14,289 bases of DNA, from positions 1-14,289 of the forward strand of contig SXVG01000034.1 of assembly GCA_005791685.1 (NCBI GenBank), written 5' to 3'. The position numbers and the translations under genes were made by a program. Of this stretch, positions 1 to 7,717 are shown piece after piece. The notes beneath the pieces are model-generated. The model had not been told where the DNA came from. It was given only the letters and a program-made list of their open reading frames with translations, and did not search any database. Each line of letters opens with the position of its first letter. The first letter of the stretch is position 1. The stretch is from Methylotenera sp. GTDB taxonomy: Bacteria > Pseudomonadota > Gammaproteobacteria > Burkholderiales > Methylophilaceae.

Positions 1-2034
1 ACCAATATCCCGCCGCACAACCTCAACGAGGTGTTGGACGCTTGCTTAGCCTTGCTTAAAGACCCAGAAATGGGCGTGGAGGAGCTGATCGAATTGGTGC
101 CTGCGCCTGACTTTCCAACGGCCGGCATTATTTACGGCACGGTAGGGGTGAAAGAGGGTTACCGTACCGGCCGCGGTCGTGTGGTCATGCGTGGCCGTAC
201 TCACGTGGAAGATTTGGAGCGCGGTGGCCGTCAGGCATTGATTGTGGATGAACTGCCGTATCAGGTTAATAAGAAAACCTTCGTTGAAAAAATCGCGGAA
301 CTGGTCAATGAGAAAAAGATAGAAGGCATCTCTGACTTGCGCGACGAATCGGATAAATCCGGTATGCGCGTGGTCATCGAATTAAAACGCGGTGAAATTG
401 CCGAAGTGGTGCTGAATAATCTGTATAAGCAAACCCAGTTACAAGACACGTTTGGTATGAATATGGTGGCCTTGTTGGATGGTCAGCCGCGCTTGTTGAA
501 CCTGAAGCAAATGCTGGAGGCGTTCTTGCGCCACAGACGCGAAGTCATCACACGTCGCACGGTATTTGAACTGAAAAAAGCGCGCGCCCGTGGTCATTTG
601 CTCGAAGGTTTAGCCGTGGCGCTAGCTAATGTGGACGAGATGATTGCCATCATTAAAGCGGCACCGACACCGCCTGAAGCGAAAATTGCCTTGATGGCTA
701 AAGCCTGGAAATCGCCTGTGGTGGAAGAAATGCTGCAACGTGCTGCCATGGAGGCCTCACGTCCTGAAGGTTTGAGCATAGAGTTTGGTTTGACGGATAA
801 AGGCTACAAGTTAAGCGATGTGCAAGCGCAAGAGATTCTGCAAATGCGCTTACAGCGCTTAACTGGCTTAGAGCAAGATAAAGTGGTCAGTGAGTACAAA
901 GAGGTGATGGACATCATTGCTGATCTGCTTAACATTTTAGCTACCCCAGCACGCGTGACCGCCATCATAGGCGAGGAACTGGCTGAGATTAGAAAGCAAT
1001 TTGCCGACAGGCGTCGCAGTGAAATTATCGCCAATGCCCAAGATTTGTCGCTGGAAGATTTAATCACCCCGCAAGATGTGGTGGTGACGTTGTCGCATAC
1101 CGGTTACGTGAAATCGCAGCCGCTGGATGAATACCGTGCTCAGCGTCGTGGCGGTCGAGGTAAGCAAGCGGCGCCGACCAAAGAAGACGATTTTATCGAT
1201 AAAATGTTCGTCGCCAACACCCACGATTACATCCTGTGCTTCAGTAGCCGCGGCCGTGTTTATTGGTTGAAGGTCTATGAGGTGCCACAAGGCAGTCGTA
1301 CAGGCCGTGGTAAGCCTATTGTCAATTTATTCCCACTGGAAGAGGGTGAGAAAATTAACGCCATTCTGTCAGTAAAAGAATTCGATGAAACGCGTTACAT
1401 TTTCATGGCCACCGCCTTAGGCACGGTTAAGAAAACTGCTTTGATTGAGTTTGCCAACCCACGCAAGTCCGGCATTATCGCCATCAATTTAGACGACGGC
1501 GATTATTTGATAGGCGCGGAAGTGACCAACGGTTCTAACGATATCGTGTTGGTGTCTAACGGCGGTAAAGCAGTCTGGTTTGATGAAGAGGCTGTTAGGC
1601 AAATGGGCCGCGCTACCCGTGGGGTGCGTGGCATGAAGTTGAGCGCAGGTCAGCAAGTATTATCTTTGTTGATAGCCGACGATGACAAGCAAACGGTGTT
1701 GGTGGCCACCGAAAATGGTTACGGTAAGCGTACGCAGTTGGCTGACTTCCGTCATTCAGGTCGTGGCACACAAGGGGTTAAAGCGATTGCCGTCAGCGAG
1801 CGTAACGGCTTGGTGGTCGCTGCTAAATTGGTCAGTGATGAAGATGAAATTATGCTGATTACCACTGGCGGTGTATTGATCCGTACCCGAGTCAAAGAGA
1901 TTCGTGAATTGGGTCGTGCCACGCAAGGCGTTACTTTGATTAATTTGGGCGAAGGCGAAAAACTGTCTGGCCTAGAAAAAATTGTTGAAACCGACGACGC
2001 CGATGCTGAGTCAGGCGACGCAGCCCTTTTATAA
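1..2034 (+). CDS. gyrA: DNA gyrase subunit A, C-terminal ~79% (5' end outside window)
   Basis: GyrA cuts and rejoins DNA within the GyrA2GyrB2 complex, which introduces negative supercoils using ATP. The frame is open from base 1 and encodes 677 residues. It begins at TNIPPHNL, roughly residue 180 of E. coli GyrA, so the catalytic tyrosine and the quinolone-resistance region lie upstream of the window. The rest of the breakage-reunion domain and the coiled-coil arm come first. The GyrA box QRRGGRG follows at fragment codons 381-387, close to E. coli position 560. This box is the family mark for DNA wrapping and separates gyrase from ParC. The C-terminal beta-pinwheel follows, with repeated blade motifs such as GRATQG and GRGTQG. 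The tail is short and acidic (DDADAESGD). Translation stops 12 bp before serC, as in many beta- and gammaproteobacteria. Identification is very secure. Confidence 0.98.
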   Translation, partial: TNIPPHNLNEVLDACLALLKDPEMGVEELIELVPAPDFPTAGIIYGTVGVKEGYRTGRGRVVMRGRTHVEDLERGGRQALIVDELPYQVNKKTFVEKIAELVNEKKIEGISDLRDESDKSGMRVVIELKRGEIAEVVLNNLYKQTQLQDTFGMNMVALLDGQPRLLNLKQMLEAFLRHRREVITRRTVFELKKARARGHLLEGLAVALANVDEMIAIIKAAPTPPEAKIALMAKAWKSPVVEEMLQRAAMEASRPEGLSIEFGLTDKGYKLSDVQAQEILQMRLQRLTGLEQDKVVSEYKEVMDIIADLLNILATPARVTAIIGEELAEIRKQFADRRRSEIIANAQDLSLEDLITPQDVVVTLSHTGYVKSQPLDEYRAQRRGGRGKQAAPTKEDDFIDKMFVANTHDYILCFSSRGRVYWLKVYEVPQGSRTGRGKPIVNLFPLEEGEKINAILSVKEFDETRYIFMATALGTVKKTALIEFANPRKSGIIAINLDDGDYLIGAEVTNGSNDIVLVSNGGKAVWFDEEAVRQMGRATRGVRGMKLSAGQQVLSLLIADDDKQTVLVATENGYGKRTQLADFRHSGRGTQGVKAIAVSERNGLVVAAKLVSDEDEIMLITTGGVLIRTRVKEIRELGRATQGVTLINLGEGEKLSGLEKIVETDDADAESGDAALL

Positions 2035-2046
2035 AGAAGCTTAAGC

Positions 2047-3123
2047 ATGACCGGCATTTTTAATTTTTCCGCAGGACCGGCCGTGTTGCCTAAGCCGGTA
2101 CTGGCGCGTGCGCAAGCTGAAATGCTGGATTGGCATGGTTCGGGCATGAGTGTGATGGAAATGTCGCATCGTGGTAAAGAATTCATGGGCATTTTGGCGA
2201 AAACTGAAGCTGATTTTCGCCGTTTATTAAACGTCGGTGAGCAGTACAAAGTGTTGTTTTTGCAAGGTGGGGCCATCGCCGAAAATGCCATGATCCCATT
2301 GAATTTATTGGCCGGTCAGTCGGCCGATTATGCCATCACCGGGGGTTGGAGCAAGCGCAGCGTAGACGATGCCAGCGCTTATGGCAAAATCAAGGTGGTG
2401 GCTAGCAGTGAGCGTACTGCGTACCGACAAGTGCCGGACTTTGCTAGCTGGACTTTAGACAAAAAAGCCGCTTATTTGCATGTGTGCACCAACGAAACCA
2501 TGAGTGGTGTTGAGTTTGTGGATATGCCCGATACGCAAGGTGTGCCTATCGTGGCGGACATGTCGTCGCATATCCTGTCGCGGCAGATTGATGTCAGCCA
2601 ATACGGGGTTATTTACGGTGGTGCACAAAAAAATATAGGGCCAGCCGGTTTATGCCTGGTTATCGTGCATGAGGATTTATTAGGTCGCGCTTCACCCTTG
2701 ACGCCGGCTGTGTTTAATTGGAAAACCCAGGCAGAAAATCAGTCCATGATCAATACGCCACCGAGCTACAGTATTTATATAGCCGGTTTGGTGTTTGAAT
2801 GGTTGCTGGAGCAAGGCGGGGTGGCGGCCATAGAGAAAGTCAATGTGGCCAAAGCGAAGTTGTTATACGACTACATCGATGCCAGTGATTTTTATGTTAA
2901 CCATGTGGCGCTGCAAAATCGTTCACGCATGAATGTGCCCTTTTTCTTGCACGATGAAAGTTTAAATGCGGCCTTTTTGCAGGGTGCTGAGGCGCAAGGA
3001 TTATTGCAGTTAAAAGGACACCGTGCCGTGGGCGGGATGCGTGCCTCCATTTATAACGCCATGCCTATCGCTGGTGTGCAGGCTTTAGTGGCCTACATGC
3101 AAGCTTTTGAACACGCCCACTAG
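2047..3123 (+). CDS. serC: Phosphoserine aminotransferase
   Basis: SerC is a PLP-dependent class V aminotransferase. It converts 3-phosphohydroxypyruvate and glutamate to phosphoserine and 2-oxoglutarate in serine synthesis, and also acts in the pyridoxal phosphate pathway (4-phosphohydroxythreonine). The product has 358 residues, close to the usual 360. The N-terminus shows FSAGPAVLP (7-15), then SVMEMSHRGKEF (35-46) and FLQGG (71-75). The PLP-binding lysine is K195 in YGGAQKNIGPAG. The start is an ATG 12 bp after the gyrA stop with only a weak GAAG ribosome site, so it may depend partly on translation from gyrA. The gyrA-serC-pheA-hisC order supports the call. Nothing is truncated or unusual. 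Confidence 0.97.
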   Translation: MTGIFNFSAGPAVLPKPVLARAQAEMLDWHGSGMSVMEMSHRGKEFMGILAKTEADFRRLLNVGEQYKVLFLQGGAIAENAMIPLNLLAGQSADYAITGGWSKRSVDDASAYGKIKVVASSERTAYRQVPDFASWTLDKKAAYLHVCTNETMSGVEFVDMPDTQGVPIVADMSSHILSRQIDVSQYGVIYGGAQKNIGPAGLCLVIVHEDLLGRASPLTPAVFNWKTQAENQSMINTPPSYSIYIAGLVFEWLLEQGGVAAIEKVNVAKAKLLYDYIDASDFYVNHVALQNRSRMNVPFFLHDESLNAAFLQGAEAQGLLQLKGHRAVGGMRASIYNAMPIAGVQALVAYMQAFEHAH

Positions 3124-3140
3124 AGGATGGTGACCCAGAC

Positions 3141-4223
3141 ATGACCGTTCAATTGAAACAACATCGCGATCAAATAGACGCCATTGATGAACAAGTGCTC
3201 AAATTGGTTAACGAGCGCGCTAAGCTCGCCAGGCAAATAGGCGCATTAAAAGACGACGGCGTCATTTATCGACCCGAGCGTGAGGCGCAAGTGTTGCGTC
3301 GTTTGCAAGCCAATAACAGCGGGCCTTTGTCCAATGAAGCGGTCAGCAATATCTTTCGTGCGGTGATGTCCAATTGCCGTGCTTTAGAAAAAGAATTGAC
3401 CATCGCATTTTTGGGGCCACTGGGGACCTACAGTGAAGAGGCGGCATTGAAGCAATTTGGCTTGGGTAAAATGGCCATGGTGTGCGCTTCGATAGACGAG
3501 GTTTTCCGCAGCGTTGAAGCCGCTCAAGTCGATTACGGGGTAGTGCCGGTAGAAAATTCAACCGAAGGGGCGATAGGCTTGACGCTGGATTTGTTGTTGG
3601 CCAGCTCCTTAAAAATTTGCGCTGAAGTTAGCTTGCCCATACACCATTGTTTGTTGTCCAAGCAAACCGACATCAGCCAAATTTCCCATGTCTTTTCGCA
3701 TACCCAATCCTTAGCGCAATGCCATGAATGGTTGAGCAAGACCCTACCTAAAGCCGAACGCGAAGCGGTGACCAGCAATGCGCGGGCGGCACAAATGATA
3801 CATGACTTGGTGGCCACGGACGGCACGTTTGCCGCCGCCATCGCCAGCAAACGTGCTGCGGAGTTGTTTGGCTTGAATGTGTTGGCCGAAAACATAGAAG
3901 ACGATGCAAAAAACACCACGCGCTTTTTGGTGTTGGGTAGGCACGACGTCGCGCCTTCTGGGGCCGATAAAACCTCCATCGTCATGACCTCGAAAAATAC
4001 CCCGGGGGCCATGGTGCAATTGTTAGAGCCGCTGGCTAGGCATGGTGTGAGTATGAGCAAATTCGAGTCGCGTCCGTCTAAGCAAGGCCTGTGGGACTAT
4101 GTGTTTTTTGTCGACATAGAAGGCCATCAAAGCGACATTAAGGTGCAAGCGGCCCTGGCTGAATGCGAGCAGCGCGCTTCTTTTCTCAAAGTGTTGGGCT
4201 CTTATCCCGCCGCCGTCATCTAA
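3141..4223 (+). CDS. pheA: Bifunctional chorismate mutase / prephenate dehydratase (P-protein)
   Basis: This enzyme converts chorismate to prephenate and then to phenylpyruvate, committing carbon to phenylalanine. Its 360 residues carry three domains. Residues 1-85 form an AroQ-type chorismate mutase; R9, R26 and K37 line up by spacing with the E. coli active-site residues. Residues 87-270 form prephenate dehydratase, with FLGPLGTYSE, PVENSTEGAIG (136-146) and the catalytic NTTRF motif (258-262). Residues 278-360 form an ACT domain with GAMV (289-292) and ESRP (309-312), which bind phenylalanine in this family, so feedback inhibition by Phe is expected. The ATG lies 17 bp after serC, with GAGG about 13-16 bp upstream. 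The next gene, hisC, can transaminate phenylpyruvate, which fits a shared operon. Confidence 0.97.
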   Translation: MTVQLKQHRDQIDAIDEQVLKLVNERAKLARQIGALKDDGVIYRPEREAQVLRRLQANNSGPLSNEAVSNIFRAVMSNCRALEKELTIAFLGPLGTYSEEAALKQFGLGKMAMVCASIDEVFRSVEAAQVDYGVVPVENSTEGAIGLTLDLLLASSLKICAEVSLPIHHCLLSKQTDISQISHVFSHTQSLAQCHEWLSKTLPKAEREAVTSNARAAQMIHDLVATDGTFAAAIASKRAAELFGLNVLAENIEDDAKNTTRFLVLGRHDVAPSGADKTSIVMTSKNTPGAMVQLLEPLARHGVSMSKFESRPSKQGLWDYVFFVDIEGHQSDIKVQAALAECEQRASFLKVLGSYPAAVI

Positions 4224-4263
4224 TGCCTGCGTTTATAGCGTGAGTGAATAAGGTTCAGCCTGT

Positions 4264-5385
4264 ATGAATATGCCCAGTGGTGATTTGTCCAATTTAGCCC
4301 CCGACTACATACGGGCGATTGCCCCTTATCAAGGCGGCAAGCCTATCAGTGAATTGGCTAGGGAAATGGGCTTGCAAGAAGCGAACATCGTTAAGCTGGC
4401 CTCCAATGAAAACCCCTTGGGCATTAGCCCTAAAGCGGAATACGCCATACAAGAAGCATTGTTGGACATAGCGCGCTATCCCGATGGCAATAGTTTTGCC
4501 TTGCGTGCGGCGGTGGCGACTAAATTCCAGCTTGAACATCAGCAAATTGTGTTTGGTAACGGCTCTAATGACATTTTGGAGCTGGCGGCGCGGGCTTTTT
4601 TAAATTCAGGCTATGAAGCCATCTATGCGCAACATGCTTTTGCCGTTTATCCTTTGGTCACTCAAGCTGTTGGGGCGCATGGGGTGGAAGTGCCCGCTAA
4701 AAACTTTGCCCACGATTTGCCGGCCATGTTGGCGGCGATTACGCCTAAAACGCGGCTTATTTTTATCGCCAATCCAAACAACCCAACCGGCACCTTGATT
4801 GCTAAGGATGATTTGCTGGCATTTATACAGCAAGTGCCTAAGCAGGTTTTGGTGGTGTTGGATGAAGCTTACGACGAGTATCTGCCCGTCCAGCATAAAT
4901 CGGCTGCGGTGGCATGGTTGGCGGACTTTAATAATTTAATTATTTCCCGTACTTTTTCTAAAGCCTATGGTTTAGCCGGACTGCGTATTGGCTTTGCTTT
5001 GTGTCATGCCAGTGTGGCGGACATGATGAATCGCGTGCGTCAGCCGTTTAATGTCAACAGCGTGGCGCAAGCGGCGGCGATGGCCTCCTTGGCTGACGAG
5101 GATTTTGTGGCGCGTAGCTACGCACTTAATCAAGCCGGTATGGCGCAATTAACCCAAGGCTTGGAAAAATTAGGTTTAGCCTATATTCCATCATTCGCTA
5201 ATTTTGTCAGTTTTGCCGTTAAAGATGCCGCATTGGTTAATCAAGCGCTGTTAAAAAACGGCGTCATCGTCAGGCCTATTGCAAATTACGGCATGCCAGA
5301 TTATTTGCGTGTCAGCATAGGTTTGTTCAGTGAGAATGCACGTTTCTTAAGCGTATTAGCGCAAATATTAAAAAGTAATGAATAA
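4264..5385 (+). CDS. hisC: Histidinol-phosphate / aromatic aminotransferase, HisC family
   Basis: A fold-type I PLP aminotransferase of 373 residues. HisC catalyses the glutamate-linked transamination of imidazole acetol phosphate in histidine synthesis. Copies placed next to pheA often also convert phenylpyruvate and 4-hydroxyphenylpyruvate to Phe and Tyr; that second role is inferred here from context. Visible motifs are LASNENPLG (45-53), the NPNNPTG loop (170-176), DEAY (200-203), and SRTFSKAYGLAGLRIG with PLP lysine K233. The chosen ATG has AAGG 10 bp upstream; a second in-frame ATG lies two codons in and would change little. The 40-bp gap after pheA shows no terminator, and the stop codon directly touches the start of aroG. 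Whether it is the only HisC in the genome cannot be seen here. Confidence 0.95.
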   Translation: MNMPSGDLSNLAPDYIRAIAPYQGGKPISELAREMGLQEANIVKLASNENPLGISPKAEYAIQEALLDIARYPDGNSFALRAAVATKFQLEHQQIVFGNGSNDILELAARAFLNSGYEAIYAQHAFAVYPLVTQAVGAHGVEVPAKNFAHDLPAMLAAITPKTRLIFIANPNNPTGTLIAKDDLLAFIQQVPKQVLVVLDEAYDEYLPVQHKSAAVAWLADFNNLIISRTFSKAYGLAGLRIGFALCHASVADMMNRVRQPFNVNSVAQAAAMASLADEDFVARSYALNQAGMAQLTQGLEKLGLAYIPSFANFVSFAVKDAALVNQALLKNGVIVRPIANYGMPDYLRVSIGLFSENARFLSVLAQILKSNE

Positions 5386-6456
5386 ATGAGCCACTATAAA
5401 AAACTTGCTACCGATGACGTACGCATACGTGAAGTTAAAAAACTCATCACGCCTGTAGCCCTGCTGGACAAGCTCAAGGAGAGCGCCGGTTCCACGGAAA
5501 ATATTTTGGCTACGCGCAACCAAATTCACCGCATTTTGCATCAAGCAGACGACCGGTTGTTGGTCATTGTCGGCCCTTGTTCCATTCATGACAGCCAAGC
5601 CGGCTTAGACTATGCACGGCGATTGATGGCGGTGCGTAAGGATTTAGCCGCTGATTTGTTGATCGTCATGCGCGTCTATTTTGAAAAGCCTAGAACCACC
5701 GTTGGCTGGAAGGGCTTGATTAATGATCCACATTTAGACGGCAGTTATCAAATCAATGAAGGCCTGGAAATTGCCCGTAAATTTTTGTTGGATGTCAACG
5801 AGTTGGGCATGCCAGCTGGCGCAGAATTTTTAGACATGATTACCCCGCAATACACCGCTGATTTAGTCAGTTGGGGGGCCATAGGCGCACGCACCACCGA
5901 ATCGCAGTTGCATAGGGAGCTGACTTCGGGCTTGTCTTGTCCGGTGGGTTTTAAAAACGGCACGGACGGGGGCGTACGCGTGGCCATAGACGCCATTAAA
6001 ACCGCGTCCAGTCCGCACCATTTTTTGTCGGTGAGTAAAGAAGGGCAGTCGGCCATTTTTTCCACCACTGGCAACGAGGATTGCCACGTCATCTTGCGTG
6101 GCGGTAAAAAACCCAATTACGACAAAGTGAGTGTCGGTGAGGCCTGTGATAAGCTTACGGCGGCTGGGCTTGCGCCTGTATTGATGATAGATTGCAGCCA
6201 TGGCAATAGCAGTAAAAATTATTTGCTGCAAAAAGAGGTGGCGCATGACGTGGCTAGCCAAGTAGCCGCCGGCGATCAACGCATTATCGGGCTGATGGTG
6301 GAGTCACACATTGAGGCGGGTCGACAGGAGCAGACGCCGGGTTGCCAGTTGACTTACGGCCTATCCATTACCGACGCTTGTTTGGGCTGGTCTGACACGG
6401 TGGCATTGCTAGAGGATTTGGCTGCCGCCGTGCGTCAACGCCGGATTAATGCATAA
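5386..6456 (+). CDS. aroG: 3-deoxy-7-phosphoheptulonate synthase (DAHP synthase, class I, AroG-like)
   Basis: DAHP synthase condenses phosphoenolpyruvate with erythrose 4-phosphate, the first step of the shikimate pathway. The 356-residue protein follows E. coli AroG closely with an offset of about +4. Motifs are the metal-binding GPCSIHD (63-69, C65), PRTTVGWKG (102-110), GARTTESQ (167-174), GFKNGTDG (188-195) and SHGNSS (271-276). The N-terminal stretch DDVRIREVKKL resembles AroG rather than AroF. Residues that shape the phenylalanine pocket in AroG (F148, P154, S184, F213) are kept, so Phe feedback is a reasonable prediction. The ATG immediately follows the hisC TAA with no spacer and no strong ribosome site, which suggests translational coupling. 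The neighbouring pheA and hisC belong to the same pathway. The exact AroF/AroG/AroH subtype is inferred. Confidence 0.95.
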   Translation: MSHYKKLATDDVRIREVKKLITPVALLDKLKESAGSTENILATRNQIHRILHQADDRLLVIVGPCSIHDSQAGLDYARRLMAVRKDLAADLLIVMRVYFEKPRTTVGWKGLINDPHLDGSYQINEGLEIARKFLLDVNELGMPAGAEFLDMITPQYTADLVSWGAIGARTTESQLHRELTSGLSCPVGFKNGTDGGVRVAIDAIKTASSPHHFLSVSKEGQSAIFSTTGNEDCHVILRGGKKPNYDKVSVGEACDKLTAAGLAPVLMIDCSHGNSSKNYLLQKEVAHDVASQVAAGDQRIIGLMVESHIEAGRQEQTPGCQLTYGLSITDACLGWSDTVALLEDLAAAVRQRRINA

Positions 6457-6538
6457 ATCGGCATCATGAATTTACTTAGGGCTTAATCAGTAAGTTTGCA
6501 GTGTTGAGTGGCTTAAATAGGGCGCATGATTCGTTTCA

Positions 6539-6564
6539 CGTTGTGGCACTAATGGTTTACAACG
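6539..6564 (+). repeat. Inverted repeat in the pqqA leader
   Basis: CGTTGT at 6539-6544 is matched by ACAACG at 6559-6564 across a 14-bp spacer. It lies 34 bp upstream of the pqqA start in an otherwise featureless 141-bp gap. It could be a regulator-binding dyad or a weak RNA hairpin; no T-run follows, so it is not an intrinsic terminator. I found no convincing -35/-10 pair in this gap. Function unknown. Confidence 0.35.
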
Positions 6565-6597
6565 CGTTTAATTAAATATTAAAAAAGGAACATAATC

Positions 6598-6669
6598 ATG
6601 TGGACAACTCCAGCAGCTACAGAAATGCGTTTTGGTTTTGAAGTAACTATGTACGTAATGAACAAATAA
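6598..6669 (+). CDS. pqqA: PQQ precursor peptide PqqA
   Basis: PqqA is the ribosomally made peptide whose glutamate and tyrosine side chains are joined and trimmed to become pyrroloquinoline quinone. The gene encodes 23 residues, matching the usual 22-29. It begins MWTTPA and carries the family signature ExxxY in FEVTMY, with the reactive pair at E15 and Y19. The ATG is preceded by a strong AAGGAA ribosome site (6585-6590) at 7-bp spacing, suiting a peptide that must be made in excess of the enzymes. It is followed by an intrinsic terminator and then by pqqB, pqqC, pqqD and pqqE in the canonical order. The C-terminal MNK is slightly unusual compared with the NR or TR ends I remember, but lies outside the reactive core. 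The gene is easily missed because it is so short. Confidence 0.96.
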   Translation: MWTTPAATEMRFGFEVTMYVMNK

Positions 6670-6670
6670 T

Positions 6671-6697
6671 TAGCCTTTACGCTAATGAAAAAGGCTG
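6671..6697 (+). promoter_or_regulatory. Possible antiterminator hairpin after pqqA
   Basis: TAGCCTTT (6671-6678) can pair with AAAGGCTG (6690-6697, the outermost pair a G-U) across an 11-nt loop. The downstream arm is the same segment that forms the left arm of the terminator at 6688-6715, so the two folds exclude each other. The upstream arm begins one base after the pqqA stop codon, where a terminating ribosome would cover it. The pairing is read directly from the sequence; a regulatory role is inference. Confidence 0.4.
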
Positions 6698-6717
6698 CCG
6701 TAAGACAGCCTTTTTTT
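6688..6717 (+). terminator. Intrinsic terminator between pqqA and pqqB
   Basis: AAAAAGGCTG (6688-6697), an 8-nt loop and CAGCCTTTTT (6706-6715) form a 10-bp stem, of which five pairs are G-C-rich, followed by a run of seven T (6711-6717). This is a classic rho-independent terminator placed inside an otherwise continuous pqq operon. Partial read-through would give much more pqqA transcript than pqqBCDE, matching the known need for excess precursor peptide in other PQQ producers. Confidence 0.85.
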
Positions 6718-6780
6718 ATACACAAAAATCCTCAGCACATACGGCTTGGCTTTTTTAAGCACACCATGGAATAAGAACTT

Positions 6781-7707
6781 ATGCATATACACGTTTTAGG
6801 CGCAGGCGCAGGCGGTGGTTTTCCGCAATGGAATTGCAATTGTTTTAATTGTGACGGGCTACGCCAAGGCACGATTAAAGCCACTAAGCGCACACAGTCT
6901 TCCATTTGCGTCAGCAGTGATGGGGTGAATTGGGTATTGTTTAATGCCTCCCCGGACGTGCTGCAGCAAATTCAAGATTTTGCCCCCTTGCAACCGGGCC
7001 GCGCGGTGCGCGATACCGGTATACAAGCCATCGTTTTGATTGATGCGCAGATAGACCATACCACCGGTTTGTACATGTTGCGTGAAGGCTCGGTCAAGCG
7101 CGAGATCTATTGCACGGACATGGTTTACGGTGACCTCACTTCAGGCAATCAAGTGTTGAATATCCTTGGCCATTACTGTGGCATTAACCACCACCTGGTG
7201 CCGGTAGACGGCAAAACCAGTTTCACGATTCCTAGCGTACCCAATCTTAAATTCACTACCGTGGCGCTTAAAAGCGCTGCGCCGCCGTATTCGCCGCATC
7301 GCAACAACCCGCAAGCGGGCGACACCATAGGCGTGTTAATCGAAGAGCTTAGCAGTGGTAAAAAATGTTGGTACTCCCCAGGCTTGGCCGAAATTGAACC
7401 ACACTTGCCCGAATTGATGCAGCAAGCCGATTGCATCATGGTGGACGGGACATTTTGGACCAACACGGAAATGCTGGACCTGGGCTTGATGACTAAAACC
7501 GCTCGTAGCATAGGCCATAATCCGCAATCGGGTGAGGGTGGCATGATAGAAGATTTGGATAAATTTGGTCAGACTAAAAAAGTTCGTAAAGTGTTGATAC
7601 ACATCAACAACACCAATCCGATATTGCGTGAAGATTCAGCCGAGCGGGCAATATTGACCGAGCACAACATAGAAGTGGCCTTCGATGGCATGGACATCAT
7701 CCTTTAG
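6781..7707 (+). CDS. pqqB: PQQ biosynthesis protein PqqB (metallo-hydrolase fold hydroxylase)
   Basis: PqqB has a metallo-beta-lactamase fold and is reported to act as an iron-dependent hydroxylase on the cross-linked Glu-Tyr intermediate, producing the substrate for PqqC. The 308 residues match the family's roughly 305. The N-terminus is highly typical: VLGAGAGGGFPQWNCNCFNC (5-24), whose C19, C21 and C24 are the conserved structural metal cysteines. Instead of the standard HxHxDH motif it has DAQIDH (88-93), as is normal for PqqB. Later metal-site candidates are D222 in VDGTFW and H274 in IHINNTNP. The ATG is preceded by GGAATAAGAA, a moderate ribosome site. A 111-bp gap holding the terminator separates it from pqqA, and its TAG stop overlaps the ribosome site of pqqC. 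Confidence 0.97.
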   Translation: MHIHVLGAGAGGGFPQWNCNCFNCDGLRQGTIKATKRTQSSICVSSDGVNWVLFNASPDVLQQIQDFAPLQPGRAVRDTGIQAIVLIDAQIDHTTGLYMLREGSVKREIYCTDMVYGDLTSGNQVLNILGHYCGINHHLVPVDGKTSFTIPSVPNLKFTTVALKSAAPPYSPHRNNPQAGDTIGVLIEELSSGKKCWYSPGLAEIEPHLPELMQQADCIMVDGTFWTNTEMLDLGLMTKTARSIGHNPQSGEGGMIEDLDKFGQTKKVRKVLIHINNTNPILREDSAERAILTEHNIEVAFDGMDIIL

Positions 7708-7717
7708 GAGTTAAGCA

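Noticed and set aside
1752..2291. 179-codon open frame on the minus strand across the end of gyrA and start of serC
   Set aside because: It lies opposite two clear conserved genes, has a Ser/Pro-rich low-information composition and has no ribosome site of note.
3533..4060. 175-codon minus-strand frame opposite pheA
   Set aside because: It is antisense to a well-conserved three-domain enzyme; the sequence shows no motif and is explained by codon bias of the real gene.
6471..6496. ACTTA...TAAGT weak inverted repeat after aroG, considered as a terminator
   Set aside because: Only 5 A/T-rich pairs with a 12-nt loop and no T-run; too weak to call.
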